Source of the DNA: an uncultured Alphaproteobacteria bacterium
GTDB lineage: Bacteria > Pseudomonadota > Alphaproteobacteria > Rs-D84
DNA: 64,000 nucleotides
Direction of reading: 5' to 3'
Assembly (NCBI GenBank): GCA_944392535.1
Contig: CALXWY010000004.1
Coordinates: 1 to 64,000, forward strand
Part shown: positions 6,387 through 15,959 of the stretch, in pieces
How positions within the stretch are numbered: position 1 is the stretch's first letter
Layout of the letters: each line of letters starts with the position of its first letter
Translations under genes and position numbers: made by a program
The notes under the pieces: generated by a model
What the model saw: only the letters and a program-made list of their open reading frames with translations
Database searches by the model: none
What the model was told of the DNA's origin: nothing

Positions 6387-9044
6387 ATGAGCAATAAATG
6401 GGTATATACCTTTGGCAATGGTGCCGCAGAGGGCAAAGCCGATATGCGCAACCTGCTGGGGGGCAAGGGTGCAAACTTGGCGGAAATGAATTTGGTTGGA
6501 TTGCCGGTTCCGGCGGGATTTACTGTCACGACCGAAGTGTGCAAATACTATTACGACAATAACCAGACATATCCGTCTGATTTAATGGACCAGGTTCGTG
6601 ATGGTGTTGCGCATATTGAAAATATAATGGGCAAAAAGTTTGCAGACATGGATAATCCATTATTGGTTTCTGTTCGTTCTGGGGCGCGTGTTTCAATGCC
6701 TGGCATGATGGATACTGTGTTGAATCTGGGCTTGAATGACGAAACGGTCAAGGCACTGGCACGTCATTCTGGCAACGAACGGTTTGCATATGATTCGTAT
6801 CGTCGCTTTATCATGATGTTTTCTGATGTTGTTCTGGGGGCAGATATTGATTTGTTTGAACATACACTGGAACGGATGAAGGAAGATAAGGGGTACAAGG
6901 TTGATACAGAATTGACCGCAGATGACCTGAAAGAACTGGTGGAAAAATTCAAAGAAATCGGTGTTAAAATTGGCAAGGTATTCCCGCAAGATCCATGGGA
7001 ACAATTGAAATTGGGTATTGGCGCCGTATTTGGCAGTTGGATGAGCAAGAAAGCCATCACATACCGCAAATTGAACAACATCCCGGGTGACTGGGGTACT
7101 GCGGTTAATGTCCAGGCAATGGTGTTTGGAAATTCTGGGGATGATTCCGCCACGGGTGTGTGTTTCAGCCGTGACCCCGCGACCGGTGAAAACAAATACT
7201 ATGGTGAATATTTGATTAATGCCCAGGGCGAAGACGTTGTTGCCGGTATCCGTACCCCACAACCGATGAGTCGCGATGATTCTGGACGTCCGTCATTGGA
7301 AGAAACAATGCCAGATGTATATAAAGAACTGTGCGATGTTCGTGAAAAATTGGAAAAACATTACAAAGATATGCAGGATATGGAATTCACCATTGAACAT
7401 GGCAAACTGTGGATGTTACAGTGCCGTAATGGCAAACGCACTGCGGCCGCGGCGGTTCGTATGGCGGTTGAAATGGTGAACGAAGGGTTGTTGACCAAAG
7501 AAGAAGCAATCTTGCGCGTTGGTGCCGACCAGTTGGATCACTTGTTGCACCCAATGCTGGACCCCAAGGCGGAAAAGAACGTCATCGCAACTGGATTGCC
7601 GGCATCCCCGGGTGCCGCCGTTGGCCAGGCCGTATTCAGTGCCGAAGATGCGGAAAAATGGGCCGCAGATGGCAAAAAGGTAATGTTAATTCGTGTTGAA
7701 ACATCACCCGAAGATATCGCTGGAATGAATGCCGCCCAGGGTGTTATCACGGCGCGTGGTGGTATGACATCGCATGCGGCGGTGGTTGCACGTGGTATGG
7801 GTACGCCATGCGTATCTGGTTCCCCAGATATCAAGATTGACTATGAATCCAAGACAATGAAAACGACATCTGGTGTTGTTATTAACGAAGGTGACTGGGT
7901 TTCTATTGATGGGGCCAAGGGACAAATTATCGCCGGCCAGGTTCCAACCGTATCTGTGGAATTAACGGGTAATTTCGGTACGTTGATGCAATGGGTTGAC
8001 GAAATCAAGACATTAAAGGTCAAGGCAAACGCCGAAACACCAAAAGATGCCAAACAGGCGCGTGATTTTGGTGCCGAAGGTATTGGTCTGGCGCGTACAG
8101 AACATATGTTCTTTGATCCGGCCCGTATCCAAGATATGCGCGAAATGATTTTGGCTGATGACGAAGCGGGACGCCGTGCGGCATTGAACAAATTGTTGCC
8201 GTATCAAAAGGCCGATTTTGCAGAACTGTTCAAGATTATGGATGGCTTGCCGGTTACAATTCGCTTAATTGACCCGCCGTTACATGAATTCTTGCCACAT
8301 ACCGATGCGGAAATTGCCGAACTGGCGGCGCATATTGGTAAATCTGTTGAATTCGTCAAGGCGCGTGCCGAAGCGTTACATGAACAGAACCCAATGTTGG
8401 GACATCGTGGTTGCCGTTTGGCGATTACATATCCGGAAATTTGCGAAATGCAAACGCGTGCAATTTTGTCTGCGGCAATTGAATGCAAAAACGCCGGAAT
8501 TCGCGTGTTCCCGGAAATAGAAGTTCCACTGGTTGGTTCCAAGAAAGAAGTAGACATTGTCAAGGCTGTGATTGATGCCACGGCGGACGCATTGTTTGCA
8601 GAAACAGGCGACAGTGTTGAATATACGGTGGGTTCAATGATTGAATTACCGCGTGCCGCGTTGTTGGCAAATGAAATCGCGGAAAGTTGCGAATTCTTTG
8701 AATTTGGCACAAATGATTTGACCCAGACAACACTGGGGATGTCGCGCGATGACACGGGCAAGATTCTGGATGAATACCGTGCCCGCGGAATATATGTTGC
8801 GGACCCATTCGCGTCTGTGGACCAGGCGGGTGTTGGCTTGTTAATCCAAGATGCAGTGGACAAGGCACGTCGTACCAAGGGTGAACAGATTCACCTGGGG
8901 GTATGTGGTGAACATGGGGGCGATCCAGTATCGGTGGAATTCTTTCACCGTGTCGGATTTGATTCTGTGTCATGCAGTCCGTTCCGCGTGCCAATTGCAC
9001 GTTTGGCGGCGGCCCAGGCGGCGGTTAAGTTCCCGCGCAAATAA
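6387..9044 (+). CDS. ppdK: Pyruvate, phosphate dikinase
   Basis: An 885-residue enzyme that interconverts pyruvate, ATP and phosphate with phosphoenolpyruvate, AMP and pyrophosphate. The N-terminal ATP-grasp domain begins GGKGANLAEM. The phosphocarrier loop is GGMTSHAAVVARG with catalytic His463. The C-terminal TIM barrel ends with GVCGEHGGDP, catalytic Cys near 840. Length matches the family (about 880). The ATG at 6387 follows AAGGAG with good spacing; the open frame upstream of it is not coding. Together with pyk at 43615 it suggests flexible, possibly pyrophosphate-saving glycolysis. Confidence 0.97.
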   Translation: MSNKWVYTFGNGAAEGKADMRNLLGGKGANLAEMNLVGLPVPAGFTVTTEVCKYYYDNNQTYPSDLMDQVRDGVAHIENIMGKKFADMDNPLLVSVRSGARVSMPGMMDTVLNLGLNDETVKALARHSGNERFAYDSYRRFIMMFSDVVLGADIDLFEHTLERMKEDKGYKVDTELTADDLKELVEKFKEIGVKIGKVFPQDPWEQLKLGIGAVFGSWMSKKAITYRKLNNIPGDWGTAVNVQAMVFGNSGDDSATGVCFSRDPATGENKYYGEYLINAQGEDVVAGIRTPQPMSRDDSGRPSLEETMPDVYKELCDVREKLEKHYKDMQDMEFTIEHGKLWMLQCRNGKRTAAAAVRMAVEMVNEGLLTKEEAILRVGADQLDHLLHPMLDPKAEKNVIATGLPASPGAAVGQAVFSAEDAEKWAADGKKVMLIRVETSPEDIAGMNAAQGVITARGGMTSHAAVVARGMGTPCVSGSPDIKIDYESKTMKTTSGVVINEGDWVSIDGAKGQIIAGQVPTVSVELTGNFGTLMQWVDEIKTLKVKANAETPKDAKQARDFGAEGIGLARTEHMFFDPARIQDMREMILADDEAGRRAALNKLLPYQKADFAELFKIMDGLPVTIRLIDPPLHEFLPHTDAEIAELAAHIGKSVEFVKARAEALHEQNPMLGHRGCRLAITYPEICEMQTRAILSAAIECKNAGIRVFPEIEVPLVGSKKEVDIVKAVIDATADALFAETGDSVEYTVGSMIELPRAALLANEIAESCEFFEFGTNDLTQTTLGMSRDDTGKILDEYRARGIYVADPFASVDQAGVGLLIQDAVDKARRTKGEQIHLGVCGEHGGDPVSVEFFHRVGFDSVSCSPFRVPIARLAAAQAAVKFPRK

Positions 9045-9050
9045 ACACCG

Positions 9051-9073
9051 GCGCCCCATTCGGGGCGCTTTTA
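9051..9073 (+). terminator. Terminator of ppdK
   Basis: Stem GCGCCCC (9051-9057) / GGGGCGC (9062-9068), loop ATTC, then a T-rich tract. The 140 nt between here and 9212 holds no gene I can support. Confidence 0.88.
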
Positions 9074-9211
9074 TTATATTGTCATTGACATAAAATTCAG
9101 ATAAATATAGAATAAAAACGTAAATAGATGCCTAACCTAAACCATCGTTTATAATGGCGTTTTTTATTTTTGTAAAAATCCCAGAATTCTGCATTTTTTG
9201 TCTCCCACTTT

Positions 9212-10096
9212 TTGCCGAATCCAAACGGTGGTTTGTTTTCAGCGATTATGTTAACCATGTGTGCCCAATATGCGAACGCGGCCAGTTCTTCGGGTGGCGA
9301 TATCAGTTTTTCTGACGACAGATGTATCCATAACTGCATAGAATGCGGCAGTTGGGAAGGCGCCAGTTGCTGTGTTCAGTGTGAAGATAGTACTGGTGGT
9401 GCCGGTGGTGGTGGCGGCGGATTTGCGTTGTGTATATCTGCGGGATGTACCGATATTTCCAGTCGCACCGAATGGCAAGATACGGGTTCGTCTGCATCTG
9501 TGTTGGGTGATTCTGGGGCCACAGGTACCACAAATGTATGTTTTGATATTGACGGTATAAAATATTACGCAAAATCCGCAACAGGTTGCAAAACGAATTA
9601 CACCCGCAAGACATTTGAAATCCGCGGATGTCCGTCAACATTGATATTCTATAAATGCCTGTATAACAAAACGACATCGCCGTCTGGTTCATGTGATGAA
9701 TCAACATGCGTGCCGGACGAATGGGAAACTTTATACAGCGGCAGTAATGCAATTCAAATGCGTACGTTTCGCAGTTGCAGTGGTAATAAGTGTGTGACAA
9801 ATCTGACCAAACAAATTCGTTGCCCCAAGGGCTATTATGGAACCCCCAAGACAAGCGGAATAGGTGCATCTGCAAAACCATCACAATATTGTACACCGTG
9901 CCCGTCGCATTCGTCTGGGACCCAAACGACGGCCAATCCCGGTGATGCGGTGTATGGTGGCAATATCGGTGTCGGTGGCACCAGTGGTCCCACAGGTGAA
10001 GTTTCCGTATCAAAATGCTATGTTCCGTCTTCGTACAGCACCGGCAGTGACACCACCGGCAGTTGGGCTTGCACATCAAACGCATATTATCAGTGA
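9212..10096 (+). CDS. Secreted cysteine-rich hypothetical protein
   Basis: Up to 294 residues with about 20 Cys, a Gly run near residue 70, and much Ser/Thr. A hydrophobic stretch ending in MCAQYANA looks like a signal peptide with cleavage after ANA, so the protein is probably exported. The start is unclear: no ATG precedes the hydrophobic core, the frame is closed at 9173, and only TTG (9212) gives a usable length; ATG 9248 would leave a signal that is too short. The Cys pairs (CIECGSW, CCVQCED, RCPKGYYG, YCTPCPSH) recall small disulfide-bonded repeats. I do not recognise the family. A terminator follows. Confidence 0.55.
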   Translation: MPNPNGGLFSAIMLTMCAQYANAASSSGGDISFSDDRCIHNCIECGSWEGASCCVQCEDSTGGAGGGGGGFALCISAGCTDISSRTEWQDTGSSASVLGDSGATGTTNVCFDIDGIKYYAKSATGCKTNYTRKTFEIRGCPSTLIFYKCLYNKTTSPSGSCDESTCVPDEWETLYSGSNAIQMRTFRSCSGNKCVTNLTKQIRCPKGYYGTPKTSGIGASAKPSQYCTPCPSHSSGTQTTANPGDAVYGGNIGVGGTSGPTGEVSVSKCYVPSSYSTGSDTTGSWACTSNAYYQ

Positions 10097-10120
10097 TACT
10101 GTAATTTTGCGTAACCAGTT

Positions 10121-10150
10121 CCCGCCATGTTCTCCCACGGCGGGTTTTTG
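10121..10150 (+). terminator. Terminator after the Cys-rich gene
   Basis: Stem CCCGCC (10121-10126) / GGCGGG (10139-10144) followed by TTTTT. Confidence 0.75.
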
Positions 10151-10172
10151 TTGAATTTTTTATGCAAAACAC

Positions 10173-10200
10173 TTGACTTTTGATACAAAAATGTTATCTT
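10173..10200 (+). promoter_or_regulatory. Promoter of rplU-rpmA
   Basis: TTGACT (10173-10178), 16-nt spacer, TATCTT (10195-10200). It gives a leader of about 50 nt before rplU. Confidence 0.65.
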
Positions 10201-10254
10201 TTGCATAAACTTTTATACAAAACGGAACAAGAACAATACAAAAGAGAAAGACAA

Positions 10255-10554
10255 ATGAGTGATTATGCAATCTTTCAAACTGGCGGAAAACAATATCGTG
10301 TAAAAGCGGGCGATGTTATCAAGGTTGAAAAACTGAACGCCGACGGTACTGTTGAATTTGACCAGGTTTTAATGCTGGGCGATAAAATTGGCACACCATT
10401 CGTTGATGGTGCGCGCGTTATTGCGGATGTCGTTGAACAAAAACGTGGGGACAAGGTTTTGGTCTTTAAGAAAAAACGTCGTCAAAATTATCGCCGCACA
10501 CGTGGTCATCGCCAACATATTACGGTTTTGAAAATTACGGAAATCAAGGGTTAA
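10255..10554 (+). CDS. rplU: 50S ribosomal protein L21
   Basis: A 99-residue L21, a 23S rRNA-binding protein of the large subunit. It begins [16 protein letters not shown] and has the conserved [13 protein letters not shown] near the C-terminus. Length is typical. The ATG at 10255 is used because the family starts here; the frame upstream overlaps the promoter. AGAGAAAG lies before it. rpmA follows 27 nt later in the standard rplU-rpmA operon. Confidence 0.97.
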   Translation: MSDYAIFQTGGKQYRVKAGDVIKVEKLNADGTVEFDQVLMLGDKIGTPFVDGARVIADVVEQKRGDKVLVFKKKRRQNYRRTRGHRQHITVLKITEIKG

Positions 10555-10581
10555 TTTATCCCTGGATAAAGGAGTTTAATT

Positions 10582-10848
10582 ATGGCACATAAGAAAGCAG
10601 GTACATCAACCGCCAACGGACGCGATTCCGCGGGGCGTCGTTTGGGTGTTAAAAAATCTGGGGGCAGTCGTGTTATCCCGGGTAACATCATTATTCGTCA
10701 GCGTGGAACATCGGTTCATCCGGGTCTGAATGTTGGTATGGGCAAGGATCATACACTGTTTGCAAAAATCGCAGGCATTGTAACGTTCAAGCGTGGTTTG
10801 GGTGATCGGAAAACAGTTTCTGTTATCCCAGAAAGTGACGCAAAATAA
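10582..10848 (+). CDS. rpmA: 50S ribosomal protein L27
   Basis: An 88-residue L27 whose N-terminal tail reaches the peptidyl-transferase centre. The start [16 protein letters not shown] and the core [10 protein letters not shown] are diagnostic. It has no N-terminal pre-sequence of the kind cleaved in Firmicutes. AAAGGAG stands before the ATG, and a strong terminator ends the rplU-rpmA operon. Confidence 0.97.
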   Translation: MAHKKAGTSTANGRDSAGRRLGVKKSGGSRVIPGNIIIRQRGTSVHPGLNVGMGKDHTLFAKIAGIVTFKRGLGDRKTVSVIPESDAK

Positions 10849-10850
10849 TA

Positions 10851-10877
10851 AACGGGGCATTGCCCCGTTTTTTTACG
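10851..10877 (+). terminator. Terminator of rplU-rpmA
   Basis: Stem AACGGGG / CCCCGTT with loop CATTG and a run of seven T. Confidence 0.9.
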
Positions 10878-10908
10878 TATTTTTCATCTTTTCTGTTTTG
10901 TATTGTTG

Positions 10909-10922
10909 TGATATAATATACT
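10909..10922 (+). promoter_or_regulatory. Extended -10 region before paralogue A
   Basis: TGA-TATAAT (-10 at 10912-10917) overlaps TATACT (10917-10922). The second box ends 9 nt before the ATG at 10932. There is no Shine-Dalgarno, so the mRNA may be leaderless or have a very short leader. Confidence 0.5.
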
Positions 10923-10931
10923 AATAAAAAT

Positions 10932-13082
10932 ATGAAAAAAACGTCCTTTTGTTTTTTTATGACGGTTGTTATGACTGCGCCATTTGCGTTGGCGGATACA
11001 ACAATATCGCGCGTGTTGCCGACATCTGGTGCCGGTAATACGGGGACGCAATCTGGCCGCACGGCGGGGGCGACAAATGTATCACGTGCCGCGGTTATGC
11101 CGTCGGTTGTGCGAACGGCGAACGTGGTACCTGATGCGTCACCACGTGAATCTGGGGATACAAAAACTGAATCTGGTACGGTGCGCAGTGTTGTAAATCG
11201 CGACGCGTCATCTGGTACATCGGTTTCTGATACATCGGTTGTGCGTGTTGGTTCGCGCGTTTTGAATATGGGCGATGATGCGCCGGGAACGACATCGCGT
11301 GGGTCTGGCAATACGCGGACGGCACCGGTGTCGCGTTCGGTCAGTGCGACAAAAACAAATTCTGCGCGTGAAAATTTAGAAGCGACGGTTAACACAGTTG
11401 GGCGCAACGCACGTGTTGAATCGGCCAGTATAAACAGTAATCCTGTGGTGCGTCGTGCGGGTGTAACATTACGACCAACCACGGCCGAGGTTGGCGGTCG
11501 TGCCACAATCGCGGGCACAGATATCCAGACTGGTTCTAATATCGCGACCGAGGCACGCGCCGTCCAATCGCGCGCGACGACAAACGCGGGAACAGAAACG
11601 ACGGCGGAATCAATCGCGGCGGCCAAGGCAACATTGGAACAGACGGCGGAATTAAACGCATCATGCCAACAACAGTATAATGATTGTATGGATCAATTCT
11701 GTGCGGTTATTGATTCTAACCAGGGACGTTGTTCTTGTTCTGCAAACTTATCTAATTATGCCGAAGTAGAAGAAGCCGTAACCGATGCCAATACCCAGTT
11801 GAATGAGGTTGCACAACAAATTCGCTATGTTGGCCTGTCGGCGGATGAAATACGCGCAATCATGAATGCAACAGAAGCAGAAGAGGCACTGGCCGGCGCG
11901 CGTGATAACACGGCAAACCGCAATATGCTGGAAGAAATAGAAGAATTAATTATGGACCCCACCGGTGGCACATCATATACCGCCAGCAGTGGTTATACGG
12001 GACTGGACATGAACATAGATTTTTCATCGGATATGAGTGATTTGTTCAGCCTGGACTTTTTGAATATGGGCACGACCAGTTTATCTAACCTGCGGGGTAC
12101 GGCGCTGTATAATGCGGCCAAAAGTCGTTGCAAGACAGTGTTGAACCAGTGCAAGGAAGCCGGCGCAAACATTGATCAAATCAGTGGTAATTACGATTTG
12201 GCAATTGACAAGGATTGTATTGCGTATGAACAGGGATTGGAAAAGATGAACGAAACATTAAAATCCAATGTGCGCAGTGCAAATCTGATGTTACAAAAGG
12301 CGCGATTGGCGGTTGTCCAGAACAAAAATCAGTATGATATACGCGGATGCATTGGTGCGCTGGAAACATGTATGACGGATGACATGGTGTGTGGTTCTGA
12401 TTATGAAAAATGCCTGGACCCCAGCAAAAAATACATTGATGAAAACGGCGAAGTGGTATTGGGGCAAGATATCAGTACAATATTGACGAATATGAGTACA
12501 TATGATAATTCCGCCATAAATGCCGACTTTATAAAAAACGCGGTCACAGGATCCGCTGATGACGCAGCTGACACAAACGGGTCCAGCGTCGTAAAATATT
12601 TAATGCAGAAAATCGGTATGGGGGAAGAGGTCACAGATGGCGGTCTGTGTCGGCCGGTACTGGATAAATGCCAGATGTACACATATACCGACAGTGATGA
12701 TGGTAATAAATACAATCAATACAATGATGTTGTTGTGAACTATATCCAGCGTGCCTTGGTAAATATACGCGCGGCCCAGCAACAGATAATATCAGATTAC
12801 GCATCTGAATGCATGGTTGATGTTGCAAATTGCTATAACCAACAGGTGACCCAGGTTAATGCATGGTCTTCAAATGCAGATATTGGCAGTATATATAACG
12901 TTATGCGTGGCGCATGCTATAACGTGGCATTGACGTGCGCATACGCTGTATTTGCAAATGATAAAGCGAACTCATGCAGCACTGCTGATACATGTATAAC
13001 CAATATATCACAAATGTTTTACCAGTCATTGTTGTGTCCGGACGATAAAACATTTGATGTTGTATCCAAGACATGTAAATAA
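10932..13082 (+). CDS. Large secreted protein with low-complexity N-terminus and conserved Cys domain (paralogue A)
   Basis: 716 residues. A signal peptide (MKKTSFCFFMTVVMTAPFALA) is followed by about 190 residues of low-complexity Ser/Thr/Arg/Val/Gly sequence with SGRTAG/SGNTRT-like units. Then comes a domain beginning CQQQYNDCMDQFC and RCSCSANL with a helical, probably coiled-coil segment (AEVEEAV...LNEVAQQI). A middle region (near LFSLDFLNMG) and a C-terminal region with many paired Cys follow. The arrangement matches the gene at 52451, so the two are paralogues. It is probably periplasmic, surface-exposed or secreted. It lies about 2.9 kb from the VirB6-like island and its paralogue lies near virB10; a link to the T4SS is inference. 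The start has a -10 box just upstream and no Shine-Dalgarno. Confidence 0.7.
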   Translation: MKKTSFCFFMTVVMTAPFALADTTISRVLPTSGAGNTGTQSGRTAGATNVSRAAVMPSVVRTANVVPDASPRESGDTKTESGTVRSVVNRDASSGTSVSDTSVVRVGSRVLNMGDDAPGTTSRGSGNTRTAPVSRSVSATKTNSARENLEATVNTVGRNARVESASINSNPVVRRAGVTLRPTTAEVGGRATIAGTDIQTGSNIATEARAVQSRATTNAGTETTAESIAAAKATLEQTAELNASCQQQYNDCMDQFCAVIDSNQGRCSCSANLSNYAEVEEAVTDANTQLNEVAQQIRYVGLSADEIRAIMNATEAEEALAGARDNTANRNMLEEIEELIMDPTGGTSYTASSGYTGLDMNIDFSSDMSDLFSLDFLNMGTTSLSNLRGTALYNAAKSRCKTVLNQCKEAGANIDQISGNYDLAIDKDCIAYEQGLEKMNETLKSNVRSANLMLQKARLAVVQNKNQYDIRGCIGALETCMTDDMVCGSDYEKCLDPSKKYIDENGEVVLGQDISTILTNMSTYDNSAINADFIKNAVTGSADDAADTNGSSVVKYLMQKIGMGEEVTDGGLCRPVLDKCQMYTYTDSDDGNKYNQYNDVVVNYIQRALVNIRAAQQQIISDYASECMVDVANCYNQQVTQVNAWSSNADIGSIYNVMRGACYNVALTCAYAVFANDKANSCSTADTCITNISQMFYQSLLCPDDKTFDVVSKTCK

Positions 13083-13110
13083 ACGGCGTATTTTACGCCG
13101 TAATTTTTTC
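13083..13110 (+). terminator. Terminator between paralogue A and dnaQ
   Basis: Stem ACGGCGTA (13083-13090) / TACGCCGT (13094-13101) followed by a T-rich tract. It overlaps the 3' end of dnaQ, which runs toward it. Confidence 0.8.
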
Positions 13111-13770
13111 TATGAATTCATTGTGGTGTGCGATTTCATCGGGGTGGGCCGGAAATTGCCGATGTGGAAAGTTTGTGCCGATTTTTGGATGTTTCAAAAA
13201 ATCGGCATGCTGTTTTTCAATTATTTCGTGCACATCTGGGGCCGGTGCGGTGTTTTCCAGTTCTTTATACACCTTGGCCAGAATTTCTGCGTCAATTAAC
13301 GCGCCGTGTGCATCGGCACGCGCGGTCAGGGATATTCCATACCACTTGGCCAATGCGTCTAATGAATAACTCTTGGGGCCAAATACACGATTGCGTGCGA
13401 TAATGATTGAATCCAGTTGTTGACTGCGCGGAATTTGGGGCAGTCCAATCATCTGTAATTCGTGATTGATAAACGGAAAGTCAAAATCAGCGCCATTATG
13501 CGCAACAATCGGACTGGTGCCGATGAAATCCAAGAACTTTGGTGCAACTGTTGCCATTTTGGGTTTATCTTCCAAGAATGCATTTGATATTTTGTGCACC
13601 ATGTACGAATCGGGCGGAATAATTTTCCCATCTGGGTTTATGTATTCATGAAACGTATTATCTGTGATTTGACCATCAATCATTTCAACCGCGCCAATTT
13701 CAATACAGCGGTCCCCGCGCGTGTATTCCAGGCCTGTGGTTTCAATGTCAAAACAAATAACGCGTCCCAT
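13093..13770 (-). CDS. dnaQ: DNA polymerase III epsilon subunit (3'-5' proofreading exonuclease)
   Basis: A 225-residue DEDDh exonuclease. Exo I is FDIETTGL, Exo II is AHNGADFDFPFINHEL, and Exo III has the His and Asp of DAHGALIDAEIL. It removes misincorporated bases for the replicative polymerase. Length fits bacterial DnaQ, including a short C-terminal tail. GAAGGG precedes the ATG. It is transcribed away from uvrD, with which it shares an intergenic region of about 75 nt. Confidence 0.93.
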   Translation of the reverse strand: MGRVICFDIETTGLEYTRGDRCIEIGAVEMIDGQITDNTFHEYINPDGKIIPPDSYMVHKISNAFLEDKPKMATVAPKFLDFIGTSPIVAHNGADFDFPFINHELQMIGLPQIPRSQQLDSIIIARNRVFGPKSYSLDALAKWYGISLTARADAHGALIDAEILAKVYKELENTAPAPDVHEIIEKQHADFLKHPKIGTNFPHRQFPAHPDEIAHHNEFIEKITA

Positions 13771-13803
13771 TTTTTCCCTTCCATAATAATAAAAAATAAC
13801 TTT

Positions 13804-13831
13804 TTGATAACTGAACGTTGTGTATTATAAT
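13804..13831 (+). promoter_or_regulatory. Promoter of uvrD
   Basis: TTGATA (13804-13809), 16-nt spacer, perfect TATAAT (13826-13831). Transcription should start near 13838, so the leader is about 9 nt before ATG 13847, or zero if the in-frame GTG at 13838 is used. No Shine-Dalgarno is present. Confidence 0.7.
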
Positions 13832-13846
13832 GTGATGGTGAATTTA

Positions 13847-15949
13847 ATGCTAGAAAATCTTAACCCAGAACAACGATTGGCGGTTGAAAGCACGGATGGA
13901 CCGTTATTGGTGCTGTCTGGGGCGGGTACGGGCAAAACGCGCGTTCTGACGACGCGCATTGCGTATATATTAAATAACCATCTGGCCGCCCCGTGGCAGG
14001 TTTTGGCCCTGACATTTACAAACAAGGCCGCCAATGAAATGAAAAATCGTTTATTTGGATTTGCCGATGATACCACGTGGTATGCGGGCGATGTATGGTG
14101 TGGAACATTTCATTCAGTATGCCTGCGTATATTGCGCGCAAATGCGTCTGCGGTGGGCCTGCGTCGTGATTTTTTGATATATGGTGAAGACGAACAAAAA
14201 ACAGTATTAAAAAATGTTTTGGCCGATATGGGTTTGGATATCAAGGATTTTAATCCATCTGATTGGATTGAACGAATATCGGCAATCAAGGACAAAGGAT
14301 TACATCCAACAACGCATACATCGCCCACGGCGTTAAAAATCTTGGATGCATATAATGCAGAATTGAATCGCTTGGGTGCGGTTGATTTTGGTGATATAAT
14401 ATTGCATGTGTTGCGCTTGTTTGATTCAATGCCAGATATTTTGGCGCGCTATCAAAATCAGTTCAAATATATATTGGTTGATGAATTCCAAGACACAAAT
14501 GCCGCCCAGATGCAATTTTTGGAAATGCTGACCCGTGGGATTGAAAATCCGAATATTTGTTGTGTTGGTGATGATGACCAGTCTATATATTCATGGCGTG
14601 GCGCAGAAATTAAAAATATTTTGAATTTTGAAAAAACGTTTCCGTCGGCAAAAATCATTCGGCTTGAAACAAATTATCGCAGTACGCCAAATATACTGGG
14701 GGCGGCAAATTCGTTAATTCGTCATAACCAGGATCGCTTGGGCAAAGATTTACGTACGGCCCCTGGGGTGGATGCGGGCGAACCGGTATATGTTTTGACT
14801 GTGCCATCGGATTTTGATGAAGCGCGCCTGGTCGCAGATGTTGTTGGACGCAAATGTGAAACAGAATCATTTGCGAATTATGCGATTTTAATTCGCGCTG
14901 GGTCACTATCGCGATTGTTTGAAGAAGAATTTACGTCCCGTGGTGTACCGTATAAGTTAATTGGGGCGACCAAGTTCTATGACAGGGCGGAAATTCGTGA
15001 CGCAATTGCATATCTGCGTTTACTGGTATATCCGTTTGATGATATATCATTTATGCGTATTATTGGGCGTCCACGTCGTGGATTTGGTCCGTCGGCAATC
15101 GCAAAGTTGCGCGCGGCCGGCAAAAATTTAATGGATGGATTGCGGGTGGCACAACTGTCTGGGAAACAGCGCGCCAGTGCTGATGAATTCTTATCGGTGT
15201 TCGGTTTTGATTGGGAATCAATGTCGCCAATGGACGCGGCGCAAAAGTTACTGGATGATTCGGGGTATATGAAAATGTGGCGTGAATCCAAGGAACCTGA
15301 TGCATCGGACCGGTTGGATAATATTCGTGAATTAATAACAAATGTGATTGCAAAGTATGATACGTTGCCAGATTTTTTGGAACACGCGGCATTAATGATG
15401 ACTGATGATAATGATTCTGATGATTCTGGTGCGACGTCTGATGCGGTCAGTATAATGACAATTCATGCCGCCAAGGGATTGGAATTTGATACTGTATTTT
15501 TACCCGCATGGGAAGAAGGCATTTTTCCCAACGACATGGCTGTTCAATCAGGTGGACTGGAAGAAGAACGTCGTTTGGCATATGTCGCGATTACACGTGC
15601 ACGCCGTCGCGCCATAATAATAAATGCAATGTCGCGTATGGTGTTCGGCAATCGCCAGTATAATTCGCCCAGTCGCTTTATTACAGAAATGGATAACCGA
15701 TTTTTGGATTTCCAGGGTGGCGCACCCCGGCACAGTTATAATTCTGGGTATGTCGCAAAATCGTATACCCCACATCGCAAGGCACCAAACCCACGCCCGG
15801 CGCACAGTGGTTCGGTTGGGCGGTTGGTTGAACATGACGAAATGGGACGCGGCGTGGTCATAGAAGAAAATGACGACATTTTAACCGTGGCATTTCGGGC
15901 CCGCGGTATTAAAAAGGTTGCGCGTCAATTTGTCAAATTTATTGATTAA
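13847..15949 (+). CDS. uvrD: UvrD/PcrA superfamily I DNA helicase
   Basis: A 700-residue 3'-5' helicase for nucleotide excision and mismatch repair. Motifs include NPEQRLAV (Q motif), SGAGTGKTRVLTTRIAY (Walker A), LVDEFQDTN (Walker B), GDDDQSIYSWRGA, TIHAAKGLEFDTVFLP, and EEERRLAYVAITRAR. A C-terminal Tudor-like extension ends in VEHDEMGRGVV. The family normally begins LENLNPEQ, which fits ATG 13847; upstream in-frame codons lie in or right next to the -10 box. It is slightly short for UvrD and close to PcrA length. Confidence 0.93.
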   Translation: MLENLNPEQRLAVESTDGPLLVLSGAGTGKTRVLTTRIAYILNNHLAAPWQVLALTFTNKAANEMKNRLFGFADDTTWYAGDVWCGTFHSVCLRILRANASAVGLRRDFLIYGEDEQKTVLKNVLADMGLDIKDFNPSDWIERISAIKDKGLHPTTHTSPTALKILDAYNAELNRLGAVDFGDIILHVLRLFDSMPDILARYQNQFKYILVDEFQDTNAAQMQFLEMLTRGIENPNICCVGDDDQSIYSWRGAEIKNILNFEKTFPSAKIIRLETNYRSTPNILGAANSLIRHNQDRLGKDLRTAPGVDAGEPVYVLTVPSDFDEARLVADVVGRKCETESFANYAILIRAGSLSRLFEEEFTSRGVPYKLIGATKFYDRAEIRDAIAYLRLLVYPFDDISFMRIIGRPRRGFGPSAIAKLRAAGKNLMDGLRVAQLSGKQRASADEFLSVFGFDWESMSPMDAAQKLLDDSGYMKMWRESKEPDASDRLDNIRELITNVIAKYDTLPDFLEHAALMMTDDNDSDDSGATSDAVSIMTIHAAKGLEFDTVFLPAWEEGIFPNDMAVQSGGLEEERRLAYVAITRARRRAIIINAMSRMVFGNRQYNSPSRFITEMDNRFLDFQGGAPRHSYNSGYVAKSYTPHRKAPNPRPAHSGSVGRLVEHDEMGRGVVIEENDDILTVAFRARGIKKVARQFVKFID

Positions 15950-15959
15950 TTGTGACGGA

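Noticed and set aside
9097-9339. 80-residue minus-strand frame
   Set aside because: It overlaps the 5' part of the Cys-rich gene, has no Shine-Dalgarno, and shows no domain.
10823-11626. 267-residue minus-strand frame opposite paralogue A
   Set aside because: Same cause: a shadow of low-complexity sequence that also crosses a terminator.
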